Both the position numbers and the translations under genes were made by a program. The notes under the pieces were generated by a model. The model was not told the DNA's origin. It made no database searches and saw nothing but the letters and a program-made list of their open reading frames with translations. DNA of 59,935 bases, taken from assembly GCA_009691685.1 (NCBI GenBank), contig SIAU01000004.1, positions 1-59,935 of the forward strand, given 5' to 3'. Shown here piece after piece: positions 43,351 to 52,472 of this stretch (position 1 is its first letter; every line of letters begins with the position of its first letter). The stretch comes from Opitutales bacterium. GTDB lineage: Bacteria; Verrucomicrobiota; Verrucomicrobiia; Opitutales; UBA953.

Positions 43351-45148
43351 ATTTACTAGTTACGACCGGGTCGACGTCGTGATGAGCTAGGAATTGCTTA
43401 ACACCCTCCTCGCCCATGTAGGCTGATAATAATTTCGAATCAGTTTGGGTTAAGTCGACGACAATCAAACCGTCCAAGCAGCCACCGAATCCTTGATCCA
43501 CGTTAAACGCAATCAATCGACCATTTAACTTTAGGTAATGTTTTAAAAGTACCGGCACCGCTTTGGCATCGTGTTCCAAGTCACTGACCAGACCGGAAAC
43601 ATGTTCGAGATCGAACGCACAACGTTGCAAGACTTCGAGGTCAGCATCGCGAAGACTCATCGAACGTGGAGGATTTTTCGCACGGACGAGTGGCGCCAAA
43701 TCTTCCGCGGTACGATTATGTTTTAAATAAGATAAGATTAAATCCTTGGAGGCCTGACCGTACTCCGGATTAATACTCACGGGTCCGAATAATAAATGGT
43801 ATTGCGGAAATCTTACCACGTAGCGGCCAATACCACGCCACAACAAAGGCAGACTCGTCGGTTTGCGTTGATACTCCTCACGAATAAATGACCGACCCAT
43901 TTCCAGCGCAGGATCCATGCGACGGAAAAACTCTCCCTTAAAATCAAACAAAGTGGCAGTGTACATTCCGTGTTTTCCTTTTTGCGGAAGAATTCGATCC
44001 GTCGGCCCTAAACGATAGCCACCGACGATCTTAGACTCTTTGTCGTCCCATAAAATAAGTTGGTCATACCAATCATCAAACGCATCGCGGTCACAATCTA
44101 ATCCGGTACCCTCGGAAACCGCACGAAAAGTAATTTCGCGAAGTCGACCGATTTCTTTCATGGTATGCGGCAACTCTGAACCAAGGAATCGATAAATTTT
44201 AAAATCACCACTGGTCAGCAATAAGTCCTCCACCGGCAGGCTTTCTAATTCTGCACGAATTAGTTTAGGATTAATCGGAGGAATAATCGGGGCCCAGTGA
44301 CTGGTTTCTTTGGCAGTTTTTTTGGCCGGCTCGTCTTTCCGTTTATGTAAAAGGTCGCAGCGCAGACGTAAAAAACTAGTCGCTTCTTCGTCATCAAGGT
44401 GATCTTCCAGTTGGGTGTGATGAACGGCTTTGGCCGCACGTAGTCTAATCACTTTTCCTTTTTTAGCATTAAACTCTCTCAGTAGCATTAAGGTACGCAA
44501 CTTAGAGTGAATATAGCCGAGAGAGTGGAAAATCGTTGAGTTACTCCCTTCAATATGGAGCGGTAAAATCGCGGCTTTGGCAATTCGGGCCATTCTTACG
44601 ACTTGCGGCGACCACACGGGATCTTGCGCCTTCATTGCACCGAATGTGAAACTAGAAACCTCACCCGAGGGGAAAGTTAAAATCGCCCCACCCGCTTTGA
44701 GGTGACTGAGGATTCGACGCGTTCCAGCTAAGTTACCAAAATCAGCTTGATCGGGATTAAAAGGATTTACCTCGATTAACCAGGGACGAATTCCCGGGAT
44801 TTGGGCGAGCCAGCGATTCCCTACGACTAAAATATCCGAACGCACTCGCAGTAAAAAATCCATCGCCACAATCCCGTCAGCTAATCCGTGCGGATGATTG
44901 GCCATGACGACCAAAGGACCTTCGCGAGGAATACGTGCAAGGCATGAGTCATGCCAGGTCGAAGATAACTGTGCCTGCTCTTTCGCTGAGGCAAAAAAAT
45001 CTGATCGCCCAGCGGCCAGTACTCTATGCAGAAAGTCGTCAAACTGCCGTGAGTTAAAAAAATTATCGAGCACCGGAGTCGCCCATCCCAGAGGCCCTAA
45101 GGCATTCCTTAAATTTTGTTCGTTAGCTCCTCGACGCGAATTTGTCAT
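43349..45148 (-). CDS. Two-domain acyltransferase: N-terminal PlsC-like, C-terminal OlsB/GNAT-like (OlsF-type architecture)
   Basis: VMANHPHGLADGIVAMDFLL and LTFPSGEVSS (lysophospholipid acyltransferase); EIGRLREITFRAVSEGTG...IVGGYRLGPTDRIL (OlsB/hemolysin-like GNAT). Confidence 0.85.
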   Translation of the reverse strand: MTNSRRGANEQNLRNALGPLGWATPVLDNFFNSRQFDDFLHRVLAAGRSDFFASAKEQAQLSSTWHDSCLARIPREGPLVVMANHPHGLADGIVAMDFLLRVRSDILVVGNRWLAQIPGIRPWLIEVNPFNPDQADFGNLAGTRRILSHLKAGGAILTFPSGEVSSFTFGAMKAQDPVWSPQVVRMARIAKAAILPLHIEGSNSTIFHSLGYIHSKLRTLMLLREFNAKKGKVIRLRAAKAVHHTQLEDHLDDEEATSFLRLRCDLLHKRKDEPAKKTAKETSHWAPIIPPINPKLIRAELESLPVEDLLLTSGDFKIYRFLGSELPHTMKEIGRLREITFRAVSEGTGLDCDRDAFDDWYDQLILWDDKESKIVGGYRLGPTDRILPQKGKHGMYTATLFDFKGEFFRRMDPALEMGRSFIREEYQRKPTSLPLLWRGIGRYVVRFPQYHLLFGPVSINPEYGQASKDLILSYLKHNRTAEDLAPLVRAKNPPRSMSLRDADLEVLQRCAFDLEHVSGLVSDLEHDAKAVPVLLKHYLKLNGRLIAFNVDQGFGGCLDGLIVVDLTQTDSKLLSAYMGEEGVKQFLAHHDVDPVVTSK

Positions 45149-45216
45149 CCACCTGTATCCTATTATACCAATACCTTTTTTATGCGTCGAATGTGTGACA
45201 ATCAGGTTTCATAGAT

Positions 45217-46011
45217 TCAAATTCCAAAGAATTGGCGGGTATTTAAGGTCGCCACGGCCGCAACCTCATCTGCCGGCAGATTAAGAATTTCCCCTGCTTT
45301 TTCGGCAATCTCCCCCAAATAAGCGGAGGAGTTTTCCTGACCGCGTTTGGATTGCGGAGTCAAATACGGTGCATCGGTTTCGAGCATGAGTCGCGTGAGC
45401 CCCTGCGCCTTTAATGCTGCCGAAACAATGGGAGCATTGGGATAGGTAATCACGCCCGTGAATGAAGCGCGTCCGCCTCGCTTGTTTAACTCATTCACAC
45501 ACTCGGGTCCTTCGGTGAAACAGTGGAAGACTACTTTTTTCCAATCGACCCGACTTTCGTCGATCATCTTTACGCAATCATGAAAAGCATGACGGGAGTG
45601 AATCACAATCGGACAGCCGAACTGATACGCTAATCTTAGCTGCTGTTGAAAAGCACCCTTCTGCCATTCTTTAATTTGTGCTGCCTCCTTGGGCTCTTCT
45701 GGCAATCGATAATAATCTAAACCAATTTCACCGAGAGCAACCGGATGTCTTGTATCGGCGAAATAGGGTGAAAGCGCTGCCACCGTTTCTTCCCATCCTT
45801 CCGTAACATAGCCTGGATGAAGCCCCACGGTATAATGAATGAAATCCGGGTGTGCTGAAGCTAGATTTCGATATTCGGTCCAGTCAGCCAAATCAGTGCC
45901 GATCGCAATCACCCCTTCTACTCCCACGGCTTTGATTTCATTGAGCCATGACTCCACCTGACCCTTTTTAATATGAGAGAGCGGATGACAATGGGAGTCG
46001 AACAAACGCAT
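45217..46011 (-). CDS. tatD: TatD family metal-dependent DNase
   Basis: LFDSHCHP, LGEIGLDYYR, PIVIHSRHAFHDC, LMLETDAPYLTPQSKRGQENSS. Confidence 0.95.
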   Translation of the reverse strand: MRLFDSHCHPLSHIKKGQVESWLNEIKAVGVEGVIAIGTDLADWTEYRNLASAHPDFIHYTVGLHPGYVTEGWEETVAALSPYFADTRHPVALGEIGLDYYRLPEEPKEAAQIKEWQKGAFQQQLRLAYQFGCPIVIHSRHAFHDCVKMIDESRVDWKKVVFHCFTEGPECVNELNKRGGRASFTGVITYPNAPIVSAALKAQGLTRLMLETDAPYLTPQSKRGQENSSAYLGEIAEKAGEILNLPADEVAAVATLNTRQFFGI

Positions 46012-46106
46012 TGTTATTTAACTAATTTAGTAATCGAGAAAGTGCAACGATAGTAAAATTATTTTTCAAAACTTGTCATCAGGCATAATCTGCGAGTTAT
46101 CAAAGT

Positions 46107-46556
46107 ATGAAGATTTGGCTTATGAAATCGGAACCCGATGAGTTCTCCATCGACGATTTACTGAAACGCAAAAAAGAGCCGTGGACGGGTGTGCGTAATT
46201 ACCAAGCCCGCAATTTCATGAGAGCGGCAAAGGTAGATGACGCGGTACTCTTTTATCATTCCAATTGCGCTGAACCTGGAATCGTGGGTCTAGCCCGCGT
46301 TTCAAAGGTCGCTTTCACCGACCCCACCCAGTTCGACTCGAAGTCCGATTATTACGACGCCAAATCAGACAAGCTCAATCCACGTTGGAGCTGTATCGAG
46401 GTCTCCTTCGTCGAAAAATTTAAAAATGTGGTAACACTCCCGCAGATTCGGGAAAATAAGAAGTTACGCACGATGCTGATTTTGCGTCCAGGTAATCGAC
46501 TGTCCGTCACCCCAGTTGAAATGTCCGAATACTTAGAAATTAAGAAACACTCTTAA
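46107..46556 (+). CDS. EVE domain-containing protein
   Basis: WLMKSEPDEFSIDDL...WTGVRNYQARNFMRAAKVDDAVLFYHSNC. Confidence 0.95.
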   Translation: MKIWLMKSEPDEFSIDDLLKRKKEPWTGVRNYQARNFMRAAKVDDAVLFYHSNCAEPGIVGLARVSKVAFTDPTQFDSKSDYYDAKSDKLNPRWSCIEVSFVEKFKNVVTLPQIRENKKLRTMLILRPGNRLSVTPVEMSEYLEIKKHS

Positions 46557-47491
46557 TTTTTAGCCGGGGTAGCCGCAGGAACTGGAACCACTTTCTTCAC
46601 TGGCTGTGGCACGTATTTTGGATTTTGTTCCGCACCTGGAGCCGCCTTCTTTAAATTAGGTGTCACGTCAGCAGGTGCATCACCCGTGGCGAATTTGATT
46701 CCACCGACTAAGATCTGACGGAAAATAGGGTTCGTCCAAACGTCTTCGCGGTGGCCCATCGCTGTATAGAAAACACGACCCTTACCTTCCGCACGCGCCC
46801 AGCAATTAGGGAAGGCCGGACGCTCGTACATGGTTCCTTCCATCTTCGGTGAGTCCATAACGGTGAGAACGTGGATATCATCTTTAAAATCTTTCATCGA
46901 ATACCACTCCTCAAGAAAAGAAAAAGATTCACCGATATTTTCGAAGCCTGGGAACTTGGGATCGATGACAATATTCTTCGCCACTTGTTGTTTTCCGTGA
47001 ATAATAAATTCACCCCCTAAAAAGTGAATGTAGGGATCAGCTTTTTCACAATGATTTATATAACGATCAGGACCTTTGTCCGCTTCGTTATTCGTGTGGA
47101 AAGTATCGGATGCTGAGTGAACCCCCACAAAACCCTTACCCGCCTTCACGTAGTCGAAAATCGCTTGTTTGCCCGCGGCGGACATCGGTGGATTACCGTC
47201 CTTACCTTTATCACATAAATCGCCGGTGGTATAAAAAACTAAAGCATCAAACTGGGCTAAATATTCAGGAGAAAATTTGGAACCGTCTTTCGAGAATTCA
47301 AATTTCCAGTTATTTTCTGCAGCCAGTTTCAGTAATTCTTTTTCTGCGAAACTAGGGGCTCCATCCTTCCATGAAATCACCACATGCTCGTAGCCACTCG
47401 ATTTAGTAAAGAAAAGTAATTTACGCTGGGGTGCGTCGGCGGCCACCAAGGCAGAAGAACAAATTAATAATAGAGTTAAAAATTTCGTCAT
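46553..47491 (-). CDS. ThuA-like (trehalose utilisation) domain protein, secreted
   Basis: Signal peptide MTKFLTLLLICSSALVAADA; FVGVHSASDTF, GRVFYTAMGHREDVWTNP. Confidence 0.92.
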   Translation of the reverse strand: MTKFLTLLLICSSALVAADAPQRKLLFFTKSSGYEHVVISWKDGAPSFAEKELLKLAAENNWKFEFSKDGSKFSPEYLAQFDALVFYTTGDLCDKGKDGNPPMSAAGKQAIFDYVKAGKGFVGVHSASDTFHTNNEADKGPDRYINHCEKADPYIHFLGGEFIIHGKQQVAKNIVIDPKFPGFENIGESFSFLEEWYSMKDFKDDIHVLTVMDSPKMEGTMYERPAFPNCWARAEGKGRVFYTAMGHREDVWTNPIFRQILVGGIKFATGDAPADVTPNLKKAAPGAEQNPKYVPQPVKKVVPVPAATPAKN

Positions 47492-47539
47492 AGGGGTATG
47501 AATGAGTACAGGTAAAAACACTGAAGGTTTCAAGATTTC

Positions 47540-49252
47540 TTAGGCTGAATAGCGCCAGTCGACAATTTCAACCTGGATACTCTTTCGACCCTGCCAACGA
47601 TTCCAGGCGAGTTTGACGGCTAAATCTACAGATTTACCCACCTCGGGAATCCGATTACTCATTCTCCAGGCGATAAAACCGAGGCGACGCTGAGCGGAGA
47701 GTGAGACCTGGAATCTAATGTTTCCTTCACCAAACAATGTGGGTGTTTTATCAAAAACAAATCCCCTCACCCCAAAAACGGGTTCACTATTCGACTCTCC
47801 ATAAGGTTGGAGTAATTCCATGTCATCCAACAACCCTTCGTTAATCTCATTTAATTTTAACCAGTGCGTAATATCTAGATCACGACTATCGGTAACGAGA
47901 TTTGTACTTTTTTTCTGTAAGGCCACGGCCGCCGTAAACTTCGTGCGAAAGAGTTCCACGTCCGACGTAGCGAGCGAAATACCTACAGCCATCGGATGGC
48001 CACCGTAGGTTTTTAAAATCTCAGCACAGGAGTTGAGTGCCTCTACCAAATTTACTCCAGGAATACTCCGGCCCGACCCTTTGGCGATATCACCCTCTTT
48101 TCCTAGGACAATCACCGGACGATCCATGGCTCGGCAGATTTTACCTGCTGCGATACCCACGACACCCGGATGCCAATCTCCGAATAAAACATAGCCCTCC
48201 TGCTCGCCCATCGATTTAGCCTGCTCCGTAGCGTCTTCCGTAACGCGCTTATCAATTTCTTGTCGCTCACGATTAATTTGATCGAGCAACTCCGCATCGC
48301 GTTCAGAATCTTCAACGGTTTCCGCGAGCAACAAATTCAGAGGCAACGAAGCATCGGCTAATCGTCCACTCGCATTGATTCTCGGTCCGATGCGATAAGA
48401 GACATCGACCGAACTTAATGTGGCCCCTGGTTCCATACCACTCACCGAAATTAAAGCTCGAACCCCAGGACGTTTCGCCTCGCTCAAAGCCCGCAGACCA
48501 TGGGCGGCAATGATTCGATTTTCTGTGAGCAGTGGAACCAAGTCAGCGATCGTCCCTAAAGCCGCTAAGTCGAGATAGTCCTTAACCACGATACTACTAC
48601 CACGCGGATCCCCCGCTAATCGTAATACTTTTAAGATTCCGTGGATTAATTTAAAAACCAATCCTGCCGTGCACAGCGTTTGCCAGGGAGCTTCGGCATC
48701 GTCATTCACGCGTGGATTAACCAAAAGACAGTTGGCTGGTGCGGACTTGGCGACGTGGTGGTCGACGACGATGACCTCCACACCGTTCGCCTTAAAAAAC
48801 TCAATTTCGGAAACCGAGTTAGTACCACAATCTAGAGCAATGAATAATTGCGGCTGCGCTTCTTTCATAACGCGTTGGAGTGCTGCCATGGTTAAACCAT
48901 AGCCTTCCTCTAGTCGGCGAGGTACAAAAGCCGCTGGCTCTGCGCCCAGACGGCGAAGAAGATGCACCAACATCGCCGTGCTCGAAACTCCATCCACATC
49001 GTAATCACCTAAAATGGCGATACGTTGTTTTTGACTGACGGCTATGAGAATTCTTTCCGCGGCGAGCCGTAGATTACCGACCGCAAACGGATCGGACACG
49101 TGAGAAAGTTGCGGGCGTAAATGTTGTTCAGCTTGTGCCTCATCCGTAAACATGCGTGCTAAAACATGAGCAAGGGGTTCAGCGATCCCCGAACTGGATG
49201 CAATACGTTGGGCCAACCCACCGTCTGCAGCTCGATATAACCATGCGGCCAT
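47540..49252 (-). CDS. recJ: Single-stranded-DNA-specific exonuclease RecJ
   Basis: ILGDYDVDGVSSTAMLVHLLRRLG, VIVVDHHVA, GPRINASGRLADASL, SGRSIPGVNL, GGHPMAVGISL. Confidence 0.96.
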   Translation of the reverse strand: MAAWLYRAADGGLAQRIASSSGIAEPLAHVLARMFTDEAQAEQHLRPQLSHVSDPFAVGNLRLAAERILIAVSQKQRIAILGDYDVDGVSSTAMLVHLLRRLGAEPAAFVPRRLEEGYGLTMAALQRVMKEAQPQLFIALDCGTNSVSEIEFFKANGVEVIVVDHHVAKSAPANCLLVNPRVNDDAEAPWQTLCTAGLVFKLIHGILKVLRLAGDPRGSSIVVKDYLDLAALGTIADLVPLLTENRIIAAHGLRALSEAKRPGVRALISVSGMEPGATLSSVDVSYRIGPRINASGRLADASLPLNLLLAETVEDSERDAELLDQINRERQEIDKRVTEDATEQAKSMGEQEGYVLFGDWHPGVVGIAAGKICRAMDRPVIVLGKEGDIAKGSGRSIPGVNLVEALNSCAEILKTYGGHPMAVGISLATSDVELFRTKFTAAVALQKKSTNLVTDSRDLDITHWLKLNEINEGLLDDMELLQPYGESNSEPVFGVRGFVFDKTPTLFGEGNIRFQVSLSAQRRLGFIAWRMSNRIPEVGKSVDLAVKLAWNRWQGRKSIQVEIVDWRYSA

Positions 49253-49259
49253 AACCGTT

Positions 49260-51965
49260 TTACTTGGTGTCAGAACCGGCCTCCCATGAATAGCTACGTG
49301 GGCGTTCCGCTGAGTCTACACCTTTGCGTTCACCCTTGTGCCACCAATAGAAAATCGGACCCGCAATAAAAACAGATGAAAATGTTCCGGTTAACACACC
49401 ATAAATAAACACTTCGCCATAAAGACGAACATCACCCGCTCCGAACGCCCAAAGCGAAATAGCGCACAGCAAGACAGTGGTCGAAGTCAGAATTGTGCGT
49501 GATAATGTTCGGTTAATGGCGAGGTGGATAACATCGGTCAATGAACGAGTCGGATTATTTTTCAGCTCCTCGCGAATACGGTCAAAAATCACAATCGTGT
49601 CGTTCACCGAATAACCAATGATTAATAAGATAGCGGCAATCAGTGCGGCATTAAACTGTCCTCCAAAGAAGACGAATAGCGCGACCGTCATGAGGACGTC
49701 GTGCAGCGTTGCCACAAATGCCGCGATACCGAAGCCCGTCTCGAATCGTAACGAGACGTAAATACCAATACCCACGAGTGCTAAAATAACTGAGAGTATC
49801 GCATTGAGTCTTAATTCATCGCTGACCGATCCACCGATGGCTTCACGTACCAGTAAAATTTTGTCCGTCGGTGATTGAGCGTCTTTCAAAATTTGCGGAT
49901 ATTCCTTCTTAATCTGTTCCACAATCTTCACGACATTTGTAAAGTCAGCCTTACCGTGATCCTTGGATAATTCCGTCTCGATACGAAGTCGCGTTTCGCC
50001 ACCACCAATGGACTTCTGGACCGTTACTGTTGTGTCTGGCAGACCTGCTGCGGTCGCCAGCTGTAAGACTTTAGTGGTGTCTACTTTGACGTTATCGTTA
50101 AGGGCAATCATCGTGGACTCACCGCCACGGAAATCCTTACCAAAGGCATCTTTTCCTTTAAAGGCGAGTTGGGTAATCCCCAGCGCAACAATCACCCAAG
50201 AAACAATAAAAGCCACCCGAGCATACTTTAAGTAATGAATATCGAGTGTCTGCTTGAATACCGGCAAGCCGAATAGACGAGTCATTATCCCCTTCTCTAG
50301 CGCAAACTCCTGAATCCCACGACAGGTGATGAGGGTGGTAAAAAGCGTCGTGAAGATACCAATGATCAGGGTGATACCAAATCCACGAACGGGTCCCGTT
50401 CCCATAAAGGTGAGAATGAGCGCAACCAGTAAGTGAGTGAGATTGGCATCCACGATTGTCGCCATCGCACGATTGTATCCTTCGCGAAGTGAAGCCGCCC
50501 GATCCTTACCCACCCGAGCCTCTTCACGAACACGTTCGAGAATTAAAATATTGGCATCAACCGCCATACCTAAAGTTAAGACCAACGCGGCCACACCGGG
50601 TAAGGTAATCGTAGCCCCCAAGTAAGCCATCGCACCCAACATAATTAATAAATTGAGGATCATACCCAGCACGGCGATAAATCCGCCCCAAACGTAAAAG
50701 CCGACCATGAATAAAATAACCAGACCCACCGCGACCAGTGAAGCGACGACCGATTTATCTTGGGCATCCTTAGCGAGTGACGGACCCACCGAGGTCACGT
50801 CTTGAGTGATCAAAGGAAACTCTAACGGATTGTTTAAAACATTGGAGAGATTAATCGCCTCTTCGCGACTAAAGGAACCGGTAATCGTCGCACCCGAACT
50901 GCGAATGGCTTCGCGGACAGTGGGGGCCGACTGCAATACGCCATCGAGGACGACCGCTAATTGCCCGAGTGAGTTGGTGCGTCCATTAGCTTCGGAAATT
51001 TTTGCCGTTAAGTCTCCAAACTTTTGCGAGCCTTCATTTGTAAACTTCATATCTACATAGAAGGTCATCCCATCATCGGAACGTGCCGACGATGATTTGA
51101 TAATCGCACCCGTTGCATCCGCACGCTTCCGCACATAATATTTAGAAACCTGCGTCTCGCCAGTGCGCCGGTCCACATTACGCTCGGTTAAAACTTCATA
51201 AACTGCGGTAGCCCCACTTTCGTCTTCCAGTGATTTCGTCGAACGCTCACGGTCTTCAGCCGTGGGACGTAGCCCACGATACACCTGTCTAAACTCGAGT
51301 TTCGCTGGTTTCTTCAACGCATCAATCACATCGGGATTATTCGCGGCGTCTTCACCAGGAAGTTGGATTTCTAAAGATAAATCACCCACCGGACGTAAGA
51401 CGGGCTCCGCAACGCCAAACTGATTGACCCGTTGCTCCATCACTTGGACCGCTTGCTTCACCATTTCAGCATTCGAAACATTCGAAGTGTCTTTGGAAGA
51501 TTTTCCGCCCGTCTCCGCACCCGTCGGATCAACCTTGAGCGTAAACGAAACTCCCCCTTGTAAATCTAGACCTAATTTTAAACGTCCCTGCGAACGGAGT
51601 AACAACTGTTTTAAAACGATGGCATTTCTCTTATTCTGATCAGGCTCGCGAATAAAATCTTTTTCATTGAAAAAGAAGGGACGTAAATCAACCGCCGTGG
51701 CTCGGCCTTTACCTTCACCAATATCACGCAGTGCCTGATAGTAAGAAACGGCTTTTTGGTCAGCCGCCACCGTACTCATTTTACTATTCGCTACGCGGGT
51801 TTTAGCCTCGGAGTGAATTTTGGCAAATTCAGCGGATTGCGTAATTACCTGCGTAGGAACAAATTCTTCGAGCGGGGTTGGAGCGATTGGGTAGAACTCA
51901 TAAACGGCACATGCCAGTGCAACCAATGAGATACCAACCTTCCAGAACCAGGTCCTGGATATCAT
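49260..51965 (-). CDS. secD: Fused protein translocase subunit SecDF
   Basis: RLKLGLDLQGGVSFTLKVD, two RND-like TM halves (ALVLTLGMAVDANILILERVREE; IIGYSVNDTIVIFDRIREE). Confidence 0.96.
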   Translation of the reverse strand: MISRTWFWKVGISLVALACAVYEFYPIAPTPLEEFVPTQVITQSAEFAKIHSEAKTRVANSKMSTVAADQKAVSYYQALRDIGEGKGRATAVDLRPFFFNEKDFIREPDQNKRNAIVLKQLLLRSQGRLKLGLDLQGGVSFTLKVDPTGAETGGKSSKDTSNVSNAEMVKQAVQVMEQRVNQFGVAEPVLRPVGDLSLEIQLPGEDAANNPDVIDALKKPAKLEFRQVYRGLRPTAEDRERSTKSLEDESGATAVYEVLTERNVDRRTGETQVSKYYVRKRADATGAIIKSSSARSDDGMTFYVDMKFTNEGSQKFGDLTAKISEANGRTNSLGQLAVVLDGVLQSAPTVREAIRSSGATITGSFSREEAINLSNVLNNPLEFPLITQDVTSVGPSLAKDAQDKSVVASLVAVGLVILFMVGFYVWGGFIAVLGMILNLLIMLGAMAYLGATITLPGVAALVLTLGMAVDANILILERVREEARVGKDRAASLREGYNRAMATIVDANLTHLLVALILTFMGTGPVRGFGITLIIGIFTTLFTTLITCRGIQEFALEKGIMTRLFGLPVFKQTLDIHYLKYARVAFIVSWVIVALGITQLAFKGKDAFGKDFRGGESTMIALNDNVKVDTTKVLQLATAAGLPDTTVTVQKSIGGGETRLRIETELSKDHGKADFTNVVKIVEQIKKEYPQILKDAQSPTDKILLVREAIGGSVSDELRLNAILSVILALVGIGIYVSLRFETGFGIAAFVATLHDVLMTVALFVFFGGQFNAALIAAILLIIGYSVNDTIVIFDRIREELKNNPTRSLTDVIHLAINRTLSRTILTSTTVLLCAISLWAFGAGDVRLYGEVFIYGVLTGTFSSVFIAGPIFYWWHKGERKGVDSAERPRSYSWEAGSDTK

Positions 51966-51985
51966 AATAATTTTATAGTTAGAGG

Positions 51986-52336
51986 TTAGGCCGAAATTGC
52001 TTTGGAGTCATCTGATGCTAAACCCGCAACGGAACTTTTATGAATCGTCATCTTACCACTGTCTAACTCGATCGTCACACGCGAATCAGTGATGTGGGTG
52101 ATGCGTCCATAAATTCCGGTAGACGTCATAATCTCCTGACCCACTTCTAATTGTGATTGTAGTTTTTCGCGTTGCTTTTGCGCCTTACGTGCGGGCGCAA
52201 ACAGGAAGAAATACATCGCTGCAAAAAGCAGTGCATACCCGATTAAAGGTAAAAATGGATTAGCCGGTGCATCCGCAGGTGCGGCGGGTGCGACTTGCGC
52301 AATATAAGAGAACAGAGCGTGAGGGATGGTTTGCAT
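51986..52336 (-). CDS. yajC: Preprotein translocase subunit YajC
   Basis: Single TM then FAPARKAQKQREKLQSQLEVGQEIMTSTGIYGRITHI; upstream of secDF. Confidence 0.94.
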   Translation of the reverse strand: MQTIPHALFSYIAQVAPAAPADAPANPFLPLIGYALLFAAMYFFLFAPARKAQKQREKLQSQLEVGQEIMTSTGIYGRITHITDSRVTIELDSGKMTIHKSSVAGLASDDSKAISA

Positions 52337-52350
52337 AGTTGTTTATTGGA

Positions 52351-52379
52351 AAGGGGTTAAATGAAGGGAGAAACCCCTT
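52351..52379. repeat. Inverted repeat AAGGGGTT...AACCCCTT in the yajC/kup divergent region
   Basis: 8-bp arms (52351-52358, 52372-52379) with a 13-nt spacer, no adjacent T-tract. Confidence 0.5.
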
Positions 52380-52472
52380 AATTGCCCAAGTGTGACAAAA
52401 AGGCAAGCCCCAGCTGCTTGGATTGGTTTTGCTTTACTAGGAAAAATGCCCCAAGGTTTAAAACTCAATTCC

